DNA of 64,000 nucleotides, taken from contig BLJB01000010.1 of assembly GCA_013423325.1 (NCBI GenBank), positions 124,001 to 188,000 on the forward strand, given 5' to 3'. Under the pieces are notes generated by a model. That model did not search any database, was not told the DNA's origin, and saw only the letters and a list, made by a program, of their open reading frames with translations. Each line of letters starts with the position of its first letter. Position 1 is the first letter of the stretch. Both the position numbers and the translations under genes were made by a program. Below, one piece after another: positions 34,286-43,480 of this stretch. Source of the DNA: Usnea hakonensis (taxonomy: Eukaryota > Ascomycota > Lecanoromycetes > Lecanorales > Parmeliaceae).

Positions 34286-35623
34286 CTGTAAGGCAATGAC
34301 CCGGAATTAAATTTCAATAGATTAGAGCGCATGGTCAAACGTTGCGGTTAGTGGTGTGCGAACTGTACTGTCTCCCAATCCCATGAGAAAAACAATTGAG
34401 AACATGACAGCGTCGTTTTGCTTATTCAAGTCAGGTTTCATTGGTCCAACACTCCTCCACAATCAGCAAATAGGGATAAGGCCAGGGTACTGCTTCTTCT
34501 CAGACTTGATGTAATCGATCGCTCGACCATCGCCGATCATAAGTAGATGACGCAACCCCGCCTTAGGACTGGTAGTGGTAGGATGCGCCACCCAAGCAGC
34601 GATGAACAATCTTCGCCTTCTACAGAAAGCTCCCTCCTTGTCCCTATTTTCCTGGTGCCAAACAACTTGGAATAAATAACCGTCATAAAATAAATACATT
34701 ACTGGTACAGTTGTAATAATGGCTGACTTTCGGCCGGGTTGCCCCGACTCGAACCCGAAAATACCAATTTTAAGGAGCTAAGGAACCCGCCCGCTGCTAG
34801 TATCAGCCTTTCCAATAGGGCGCATGTGCAAAGGCTGGGTAACGATTCGCATCAGTTATAGTGCTTGAAGCATGGTTGTCTAAAGCACAAGTATGTACGT
34901 AGGTAAAGTCACATGTTCCTGCAATAGCACCCAATCATAATAAGGGGTTTGCGTCTTTTTGTATGCATGCATTCGTATCCATACGAAATTCACGCGCATG
35001 AGCTGACAAGGATTTACTGCTAGCGGGCGGAGGGAATTTCTCAACGGCACATTTGGAAAACGACTCAACGCACCATGACCAAACTGCGTTGTCATCTTCT
35101 GTCCTAAAATCATGTCTCCGATCATTTCCAGACTTGTTGCTCGTCATGACTACCAAAACCAAGAAAATAGGTGTGCTAGCCAACCATGTGCTGATGTCAA
35201 GGCCTTGGATTTCGGAAAATTCGAAGAATCCTTATTATGTTGATCCGCAACCCTGTCCGTCCAATCAGTGAACTCATATCTCAAGCATGATAGATCATGA
35301 AAGGTCCGAGTGTCTTGTCGACTGACCAATCAAGCATGATCGCCGTTTGAATCTCCTGAGTGGGCGCTGTTTCTTCTCCTTTTCTTCAGCCATGCCGTCG
35401 AGTTTGGGGCATCGATGACATACATAAGTTGCGGTGGAGCTCGGCAAGGCTTCAGAGCGGTGTGCCACCCACGCTACCATTTTCATATAAGAACCAAATG
35501 ACCCGCCATTGGAAGAAACATACCTTCTCATCATAAATTCTCACAGACCAGAATTCCGCGGTCCCTTCCGGAATCGCCGAAGACTTCACCATACACAAGG
35601 ACAATCAGAAAACCGTCAAAAAA
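34286..35623. promoter_or_regulatory. divergent region between UstYa-like 1 and the precursor
   Basis: About 1.3 kb between the divergently oriented oxidase and precursor genes. It probably holds both promoters and the missing first exon of the oxidase. A tRNA-like relic is discussed in the findings (about 34720-34800). No other gene supported. Confidence 0.4.
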
Positions 35624-36041
35624 ATGTATCTTGTCAAATCATGCCTTTTTCTCCTCGCCAGCTCCTCCTTCCTGGCATCAGCCTTACCAACACCGTGTAA
35701 GTCTCACATCCGATCTTTCAATCTAGTTTGCTGCTGAACAAAGGCGCTCAGCGGGTCCTGTTCCCGGGACAAGCCTCCGCCGAGATGATGCAGGCGTGGA
35801 TGTAGCCGACGGCTTCAAGCTACGTCGAGACGACGACAGCGTGGATTTGGCCGATGGTTTCAAGAATCGTCGGGATGAAGGTGTCGATGTAGCGGATGGT
35901 TTCAAACATCGCCGAGACGATGAGGGAGTTGATGTCGCTGACGGTTTCAAACATCGCCGAGACGATGAGGGAGTTGATGTCGCTGATGGTTTCAAACATC
36001 GCCGAGACGATGAGGACATTGATGTCGCTGACGGGTTTTGA
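35624..36041 (+). CDS. secreted repeat-peptide precursor (dikaritin-like RiPP)
   Basis: Exons 35624-35696 and 35752-36041; 120 residues. Exon 1 encodes a clean signal peptide (MYLVKSCLFLLASSSFLASA, cleavage near residue 20). The 55-bp intron has GTAAGT and CAG. Exon 2 encodes a short Pro-rich leader and then six tandem repeats of about 15 residues. Each has two arginines, an acidic stretch (DD/DE), and the conserved V-D-V-A-D-G-F, variants being VDLADGF and IDVADGF. Five copies are followed by K-x-R-R (KLRR, KNRR, KHRR), a Kex2 site; the sixth ends in Phe directly before the stop. This is the design of UstA/PhomA-type precursors. It lies between two UstYa-family oxidases. Product structure unknown; no Tyr in the core, so Phe would be the aromatic residue used. 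Confidence 0.85.
35775..36038 (+). repeat. tandem coding repeats of the peptide precursor
   Basis: Six coding repeats, mostly 45 bp. The three boundaries at about 35904, 35949 and 35994 start with the same AAACATCGCCGAGACGATGA block, so repeats 4-6 are nearly identical at the DNA level. Repeats 1 and 2 differ at many synonymous sites and repeat 3 is one codon shorter. Confidence 0.9.
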
Positions 36042-36341
36042 TATGCTGGGGATATGATTGACATGGTCTATAAATTGTATGACAAAACAAGGGCTTAGCG
36101 AGATGAGAAATGGAGATGTCAATGTCTATGTTGTACTATGCAAGATTTCCCCCTCTTCAGTGTCAGGCTAAGTCAGCGTAAAAGCATAATTTGATCTTAA
36201 GGTTTTGCTTGACGGAAATAGGCAATCTTAGTGATCTTGTCGTGGAGATGGACAACACTCACAGTAAGAACGAAATTGAAACAGAATTATGAACCCAGAG
36301 AACGTTGAAGTAATGATCGAGGTAAGGCTTCAACGAGCAAT

Positions 36342-37249
36342 CTACTCGCCCGCTCTCAATTTTAAATCATCAGGCACTCGATACCCTGACCCCTCCGGAC
36401 AGAATTTATACTTCTCAATATTGCGCATACCCTCCACGGGTCGATCGGGTCTCTTGTAACAAGCTGTATGCTCCCTCGCCCACATCTCCAGCTCGGTCCA
36501 ATTCCGACAATGCCTGTTCTGCCCTACGCCAGAAATCCCGTCCATTTCCTGCTGCACGGCACGAGGAGTGTCATCTGCGTCACAAAAGACTTGTCGCCGC
36601 AGCGCGTCGAAGCAGTGGGAGATGTGGTGCCATTTCCTGCTCTGCGCTTCGCCGTTGCGGTATTCGGCCATGGAAATATAGATGATTTTCTGAGTATGAT
36701 CAGATTGGTATGCTTGGCGAAAGGATATGTGCAAATGTATTTACCAGGCAGTGAAGGTTGTGGTAGCCGTGGACAATATAGATGCCTTTTTTCGCGTCCC
36801 ATGGAAATCTTTGGGCTGTTAGTAGGCCTTTGGACGCTACGTAGTCGTCGGACAGGGCTATGACGCCACTATCGATGTCGATATCGTGCCATAAGCTTGC
36901 TGTGAGTGAAGCGTTGTCGTTGTCACTATAGGGTGTTTCACTGTAGTAGGGTTCGATTTTGTGTCTGGAGAGGGAAGCTGGGGAGTTTTGTGTCCCGTCA
37001 GATGCTGAGCACGCTTCATCCAGAGCCAATGAACCTACCATATTCTGATACTTCATGGGCCACAGACTGCTTCGTTGCCATTGACCATATAAGAGCGCAG
37101 TTGAGACATATAGACAGAATTACCAAGAGAAAAACCCCTCCCAGCAAGGTAGTAGGCAAAGAAGTATGGGTACAGTCTCTCTCTCTAGCAAGTCGAGAGT
37201 TTTCCTGGATCTGACGCTCATCATTCGACAAAAGTTTTTCCTTTTCCAT
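36342..37249 (-). CDS. UstYa-family (DUF3328) oxidase 2
   Basis: Exons 37035-37249, 36745-36964 and 36342-36689; 260 residues in phase. Starts MEKEKLLSNDE, then one TM helix (TTLLGGVFLLVILSICLNCALI), typical of the type II membrane topology of this family. The region RHKIEPYYSETPYSDND..LWHDI matches the usual W-containing segment. The two metal-type motifs are HNLHCL and HISHCFDALRRQVFC. The first intron uses a GTTCAT donor, chosen because it alone keeps the frame. It is tail-to-tail with the precursor gene, about 300 bp away. Probably acts on the released core peptide, forming rings or dehydro residues; whether it works with the other UstYa-like protein is unknown. Confidence 0.88.
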
Positions 37250-38343
37250 GACTTTGATATGATGGTTATGGGCGAGAAAATTAATACAGAATAAAAGAGG
37301 ACAGAAAAGGACCGATATCAGGCTGAGCAAGGGATTACATTCTCGGCCGATTTGGCATCGCTCACATCAATTCGCCTTACTCGAACAGTTTCTGGATACT
37401 CCACCGATCGGAGTGGATTTGCCTCTAGCCTCGGAGACCTTGATGCATGACCTAGTTTTATAACACGGATCTTCGATACAACGCTAATGTGTTATCACTA
37501 TGTTGTACTGCGGGAGCTGATCATCGGTCTTACTACAATGGAAAGTAGGTCAACATATCAGTACTTAGCTCAGAGTGCCTCGGGGATAGATACTCTACAG
37601 GTTTGTCCTAGCCTTGAATGACACATACTCACTTTTCGGCTCTGAACTTACTTTAATGGATTAGGCTGAACCCTGCATTCTCACTGCGTCTGCGCATCGT
37701 ATTTCGTCACAGAACCCGGTTTTCCAAGCGGGAAGAGCGCAGCCTCTGCTCAAACATGAAAGATCCATCAATGATTGGCTGGAGAAAATGGCTCATTTTT
37801 CAAAGCTGAGCGCCAGATCCCACTTTCGTTCTCCAATCGGCCTCGGCATCTACGTCACATAGGATATGCGCATGCAAACATCGGTTACTATTGCCCTAAT
37901 ATCGATCATGGCTGTACCATTCAGAAGTGATAATATCTTGATGCGACGTGATATCAATACGATGGTGCCAAGGGTGGAGCAATCTAATTGGCTAACTTCC
38001 CACCGGTAATCAGCCAGGCAACGAATTTTCATCTGGACAACGCTATGCTCTGCGGATCCCTCGCTTGACCTTGCCTTTCCGACAAGGCTTGGGAAGGGTC
38101 TCTGTCTCTAAAAAGTCGATAAGTGATGAAAAGAAGGAAGGCACGGACGGAGGGAGAGATGTAACTATCAGATATCTAGTGCTATATCAGCGCAACAGTA
38201 GGATTTGGAAGGAATTAGTCCAGCTTTTTCATCTAGGTGTGTACTTGTCCAACTCACATACAATTCTTTCTATCAGTCTCGCTTCCTTGCTTTCTTTTAC
38301 ACCGCCAATTTCATTAGATGTAAAACTAGTTTGAGTTACCGAC
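37250..38343. other. intergenic
   Basis: About 1.1 kb upstream of UstYa-like 2. Only short chance frames; no known element seen. Confidence 0.35.
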
Positions 38344-38508
38344 ATGAGCTATTCCTTTGCACCTGTGAACGACCGCAATGGCCTTATTGCCATGTGTGTC
38401 ATTTTCTCGATCTCCTCGACGACAGCAGTCGTCTTGCGATTCTACTCCCGCAAATTCAAAGGACTGCGTTTTCAGGCTGATGACTGGCTGAAGAATAACC
38501 AGCGCTAG
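38344..38508 (+). pseudogene. truncated Pth11-like receptor (N-terminus only)
   Basis: 54 codons from ATG 38344. It reads as the start of a Pth11/rhodopsin-fold protein: NGLIAMCVIF, a first helix ending VVLRFYSRKFKG, and the family motif ADDWL. It then runs into a stop (TAG, 38506-38508) formed inside the first unit of a 79-bp tandem repeat. No later helices follow. The gene seems to have been cut by expansion or insertion of the repeat. Confidence 0.7.
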
Positions 38509-38716
38509 CTGACCTTTCCGATTTAGTAAGGATAAGCGGCGGGTGGCTGGCTGACCTCTCTGGCTTAATAAGAATAACCAGCGCTGGCTGACCTCTCCGA
38601 TTTAGTAAGGATAAGCGGCGGGTGGCTAGCTGACCTCTCTGGCTTAATAAGAATAACCAGCGCTGGCTGACCTCTCCGATTTAGTAAGGATAAGCGGCGG
38701 GTGGCTGGCTGGCTGA
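38493..38716 (+). repeat. 79-bp minisatellite, about 2.8 copies
   Basis: Units start with GAATAACCAGCGCT at 38493, 38572 and 38651, exactly 79 bp apart. Each contains GATTTAGTAAGGATAAGCGG and GGGTGGCTGG/AGCTGACCTC. Units differ by only a few bases, so the expansion is fairly recent. Confidence 0.95.
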
Positions 38717-39058
38717 CAGTCTCGAGGAAAAGTACAAATTCCCGCTTTACATGGTCTGATTTGATTGGGCTGAGTCAGGACTGTCCAAGGCCACACTGAC
38801 AGCAATGCTCTAGACTCGCCATACTCACTATTTGGGCATGATGCATTCGTATGCAGACAGCTTGAATTGGTCGAAGCAATCCTACACAAACCGAGCAGCA
38901 AAAGTCTCTAGCATCCATTCACTGATTGTGCTCACCTTTGTCTGTCGTGTTTATATTCAATTGGTTCATTATTTGGACCCCTTCCCAATCGGCGACAATG
39001 ATTCACATTGCGTAATTCATGTATATAAAGATTGAGGTCCCCGGTGTCGCGATCACAC

Positions 39059-40130
39059 ATGCTAGACACCATCCATCGACACCAGCTCCATTTTACCGGC
39101 AAGCGTCTCAGCCAACTATCCGGCTTCACAAAAATCATGGTTTCACCACATATAGGAGCAGCAGTGGATTGTTTTAATGTCGACTTGAATCTTCAGAGGC
39201 GCCAAAAAAGAGCGGCCTCCAATGAGGCAGATTCCACAACATTGTGAGCTCCACAACCTGAACCACTACTATTATGTGCTGAACTCCTGCTAGCGGATTT
39301 ATCTCGCGTCTCTGGGACAAAGAAGAGAATAAGGAGCTTGTAAAGGCCTTCCTCGAAAACGAGCTTTGCAAGATATGCGCTTTGAATAAAGACCCCAAAG
39401 CAAAAGCTTACTACACCGAGTACATGGTAGTACGTGTCACTGTACGACCGATAATCGAGAGGCGTGAGTTACTGAATCATTTCTAGCAAGACTACTGGTA
39501 CCTTGAAGACTATGTGAAGTTTAGAGGCTTGCGCTTGAATACATTCCCGCTAAACGATGTCAATGGCCTCGTAGAAGAAGCGGCATCTGTTGGGGCATCG
39601 GGCACATGGGTGAAGGAACAGTTCGCCTTGCTTGCCGAGCTTGGTGTCGGTGAAGCCAAACTCGCGGAAACGGAACGTTCTGTTGCAGAAATCGCGTACA
39701 GTAGCTTCCTTCAAAGCAATGCCAGCAGAGAAGACTGGTTCGTTGCGCACGTCATGACGATTCCCTGTATCTATGTAAGGGAGTGCCAAAGTCGGGCTAG
39801 ACACGCTTCTGACTCTTTTGCGTAGGGATGGACGCAGATTGCAAAAAAGCTGGAAGCCAACCCGCAAACTGACAAGACGAGCGTCTTCTATAAGACATGG
39901 GTCAAGCCAAACTTGAGCATGGAGTCTGCTAATAGCCTATCAAGTAAGTCAATGCGTCTATATTTGATGCTCAGTCATCAGAGCTCACCATTCCATTAGA
40001 TTTCTTGGATTGGGATGATGCTATCTGGAACACTGCTTTCGATGAGGACAAGTGGCAGAAATTTTTCCGCACAGCCCTTCGGCTGGAGATTGCTCTATTC
40101 GACAGCGCTCTCCCCCAGAAGAGAGTATAG
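39059..40130 (+). CDS. TenA/THI-4-like (heme-oxygenase-fold) protein
   Basis: Exons 39059-39243, 39294-39426, 39487-39774, 39826-39943 and 40000-40130; 284 residues, phases consistent. The helical pattern and the segments AFLENELCKICAL, YWYLEDYVKF, AEIAYSSFL and ALRLEIALFDSAL resemble TENA/THI-4/PqqC proteins. That fold includes thiaminases and several oxygenases of secondary metabolism. An internal ATG at 39137 would remove 26 residues and give a more usual length. The second start also omits a poorly structured leader, so the true start is uncertain. Placement between the RiPP-type genes and an esterase makes a pathway role possible, but a thiamine-related or unrelated role is equally open. 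Confidence 0.75.
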
Positions 40131-40948
40131 GCAAAGGTAAAGCGTGTTCGCATGGTAAAATTAGCTCGTGGCATTCAACATCCCGAAGGCTTATCGTGGG
40201 GCTACCATCGATTCGAGGGGTTCAACATCCCCAAAATGAATAATGCTATGTTTCGTGATCCCAAAGCTTTGTACGTGAATAAGGAGAATATCTTTAAGGG
40301 ACGTAAGAAAGCCACAGACCTCCGTTCCCAACCTGGTCGGAGGGCCCACGGTAGACTCGTTGTTGCTCCCACTGTTCTCCTAGCAGTAAGCATCCTCGCT
40401 GCAGCGACCATTCTGTTCCGTTATTTGCATCTCACGTACACCTAATCCGGAGCTTGCCCCGCTCGTTAGATGTATCACGGCGGATACTCTTATTCTCATT
40501 AGAAATAAATGTCTTTCCGGGCAGTGTTCGCTTAGAAAACAATTAGACAGAAATTGTCATCTGAGTAGTCACGTAAATAAAATAGCTTCACTGTCTGCCG
40601 GGCTATCCGTGTAGCGCACGGCCTAGGTAGATTTAGCCCTGAAAGCGCGGGAGCTAGGTCCACACCTACCTTACCTAGACCCCCGTGGATTTGTTTATAG
40701 AAGTCGGAATAAACCTCGTCATTCCTCCGCGTATACTTACCTCCGATACAGTGACTCTGGAAACAAATCATGAGGCGCAAATTGATGCATGTAATCGTCC
40801 CATAGAATTAGTGACCAGAATCCCAATTTCATCCCCCGCAGGGAATCTGAATCCCTTCCTGAGCTGCGCATATACAATCCATTCCGCGCAGACAGTTGAG
40901 ATCGCAAAGATAGCTATACTATACCTCGTCTTCTTCCCCTTTTTTAAG
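40131..40948. other. intergenic
   Basis: About 820 bp between the TenA-like gene and the carboxylesterase. Contains a short plus-strand frame ending near 40445 with a hydrophobic C-terminus, but no family match. Confidence 0.35.
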
Positions 40949-42796
40949 ATGTATTCTATACTCAATCTTCGTCAGCACCCTTTCTTCTTCGTCTCCATAT
41001 CCGGCCTCGTAGTTTTTACAGCAATGTTGCTCAGTTCGACTTCATTAGCTCCGTTGAGCTTTATCTCAAACGTACTAAATACTTCTTCTCCCTTTGTCCG
41101 AGATGCACGCACCGGAATTTCCTATCGTGGTACATCTATAAATAGCGTTGAACATTTTCAGAACATCTTCTACGCAGAGGACACGTCAGGCCCTAATCGT
41201 TTTGCCCCGCCTGTTCCCTACATGCCATCTCCCGGCACGATCGTTGATGCAACCGCTGCTGGAGCATGGTGTCCTCAGGGGCTTGGAGGGCCTCCGCTGC
41301 CATTTACAAGTCTTATCACCAACGTAAGCGAGAACTGCCTCAGCTTACGAATTGCACGATCGTCCGGTACAAGATCCTCTGCGAAGCTGCCAGTTTTGGT
41401 CTACATACATGGCGGTGGTGATGCACTTGGGGGTGCGTCTGATATACTCTACAACCCAGATGGCCTGATCATGCAGGCTAAGTCAAACGGTCAGCCCGTG
41501 ATCTATGTCGGTATCAACTACAGGCTAGGAATATTCGGGTACGCCACCAACGAAGCGCTGAAGTTGGCAAAGCAAGCCAACGCCGGGCTGCGAGATCAGC
41601 GTACTGCCTTCAACTGGGTCCGGGACAATATTGAGGCCTTTGGCGGCGACCCAAACAATGTTGTCGCTGTGGGCCAAAGCGTCGGTGCAATGTCTATTGG
41701 CTTACATCTACTGTCATATTCAGGCACTCAAGGAGTGCCATTTCAGAAAGCTGTGATGATGTCAGGGGCATCCGGGACAAACTTTAACATTATGAGCAAC
41801 CTCGTGGCAGATAACACGGCAACTGTGGCCAAAACAGTCGGCTGTACTGACGATCCAGACTCTCAGACAACTCTAAACTGCCTACGAAACACTCCTCTCA
41901 AAGTCTTGATGGACACTTCTGTCGAACTTGCTCGAAAGTTAAGACCGCCTTTCGGCGAGTTGGCCTTCTATCCCAGCTACGACGGCGACTACATTCCCGA
42001 TAGACCGTCTTTGCTACTTCGCAAAGGAGCTTTTGTAAAAGGAATATCGCTTATAGGCGCCTGGGTTGCAAATGACGGGGCCTGGTACGTGCAGCCAACT
42101 ATCAGTGACGACGCATCTGTACTTGCAAGCTTTGAAACTTTTGTGCTCGGACTTTCACAGTCTTCGTCACAACGTCTGCTGGATTTATATCCACTCGCCG
42201 ACTTCAGTTACCTCGCTCTCGCCGGCGGAGCGACAGCAGACTACTATCGCGCAGCACAAATAAATCGTGATATCTGGTTCACATGCCCACTGATTGACTT
42301 TACCTGGCAGTATACTCGATTCGGCGGCGACTCCAGTGTTCGTTTGTACGATATGAATCAGACGAAGTTTGGACCGATATTCCAATACATGGGTGTCCCT
42401 CAGTGGCGTGTCAGTCATCTCTCCGATATACCATATCTCATGAATGAAGACGTCACAGCCGGCGGAGACAACAGCGCGCCGCAGCGACAACTTTCTGCTT
42501 TGTTGAGTGGCAGCATCGCTGCCTTTGCTAATGGGGGAGATCCGACGATTTCTAGAGGTCCAACGTTCAAAGATTGGCCAATTGCGTACTCGGACCAGAG
42601 TGCCCAAGCCCTGAAAAGCGAGTATCCGAAACAATTGGACTTGTACGTTGTTGGGGGACCACTGGGCAGCGGTCCGGCAAGTATGTCTTCTGGCACGGCA
42701 AGCGGAGCCTCGGCGCGCGATAGAGCTGTGGCGGGGGAGAAGGTGATTCAACGATGTGGCTTCATCAATTCGATTTTGAAGGAGATTGAAGGTTGA
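40949..42796 (+). CDS. type-B carboxylesterase/lipase
   Basis: 615 residues, single exon; the ATG at 40949 precedes a hydrophobic signal or anchor (FFFVSISGLVVFTAMLL). The alpha/beta-hydrolase core is typical: SYRGTS, ENCLSLRIAR, oxyanion YIHGGGD, NYRLGIFGY, and the nucleophile in GQSVGAMS. A histidine in RVSHLSDIPY is the expected third triad member. The C-terminal region FANGGDPTISRGPTFKDWP fits secreted fungal esterases. Could be an ordinary secreted esterase or belong to the peptide locus. It is the last gene before conserved rpl8. Confidence 0.88.
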   Translation: MYSILNLRQHPFFFVSISGLVVFTAMLLSSTSLAPLSFISNVLNTSSPFVRDARTGISYRGTSINSVEHFQNIFYAEDTSGPNRFAPPVPYMPSPGTIVDATAAGAWCPQGLGGPPLPFTSLITNVSENCLSLRIARSSGTRSSAKLPVLVYIHGGGDALGGASDILYNPDGLIMQAKSNGQPVIYVGINYRLGIFGYATNEALKLAKQANAGLRDQRTAFNWVRDNIEAFGGDPNNVVAVGQSVGAMSIGLHLLSYSGTQGVPFQKAVMMSGASGTNFNIMSNLVADNTATVAKTVGCTDDPDSQTTLNCLRNTPLKVLMDTSVELARKLRPPFGELAFYPSYDGDYIPDRPSLLLRKGAFVKGISLIGAWVANDGAWYVQPTISDDASVLASFETFVLGLSQSSSQRLLDLYPLADFSYLALAGGATADYYRAAQINRDIWFTCPLIDFTWQYTRFGGDSSVRLYDMNQTKFGPIFQYMGVPQWRVSHLSDIPYLMNEDVTAGGDNSAPQRQLSALLSGSIAAFANGGDPTISRGPTFKDWPIAYSDQSAQALKSEYPKQLDLYVVGGPLGSGPASMSSGTASGASARDRAVAGEKVIQRCGFINSILKEIEG

Positions 42797-43480
42797 CATC
42801 TCGTTGTAATTCGGATTCGAGGTTGGAACGTGGAGGCTCATGGAATTCTGACCAAGTCGTACAGGAAACATCTGTAAAAGGAAGCATTATAGAGAAGTAT
42901 CGGGTTTCTGTATTTATACACTTCTTGTCGAGAACAGTCAGACTCTAAAACTCGAGCGAGGACGACGCGTGAAATGAAGTTGGGGTTCTAGTTTGAACTA
43001 GAGATGCTATGTGACCCATCCATCCACCACTCGATTTCTCATGAAGACTGCGTCAGGGTAGGTCAGTCCTTCTGAGTTGTTATTTCATGCTCCATACTTT
43101 ATTCAACTTCCGGATGGATGCTGGGTGTACTGTTTTTAGTTTAGGTTAGGAGTAAGATATTGGTACAGTCAAGTGCTACGCAGGCCTGGTAGCGCAATTT
43201 TCCTTGGTGGTTCTCGTGGTGTTTGTTTTGACATCTTTTAGACGGTGGGAATGATAAGGGGGGCCCGCCAGTGTATTGGGTTTGTGTTTGAAAGGCGCAG
43301 CGATCGTGCCGGGGAGACTGAGCTATTGTTCACTTGCTTGATCATGTGGCATGGGAAGGATGCATTGGGTATTGTTTAGATTGTAAGAAAGATTTTTGGG
43401 TTTGCTAGAGATTGATAACGCCTAGTTACAAGATTCATGGTGGATATGCGAGAGCGAATCTGACAGACTGTTTGGATACT
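42797..43480. other. intergenic, right border of accessory island
   Basis: About 680 bp between converging genes. No feature recognised. Confidence 0.4.

Noticed and set aside
34715..34800. Functional tRNA gene
   Set aside because: T-stem does not pair, the A-box to B-box distance is too short, and no acceptor stem can be formed.
35723..36064. Minus-strand Ser/Arg/Cys repeat protein opposite the peptide precursor
   Set aside because: It is the mirror of the 45-bp coding repeats. The plus strand has the signal peptide, the intron in phase and the Kex2 sites.
38493..38716. CRISPR-like array
   Set aside because: Units are 79 bp, directly adjacent and without unique spacers; a eukaryotic minisatellite.
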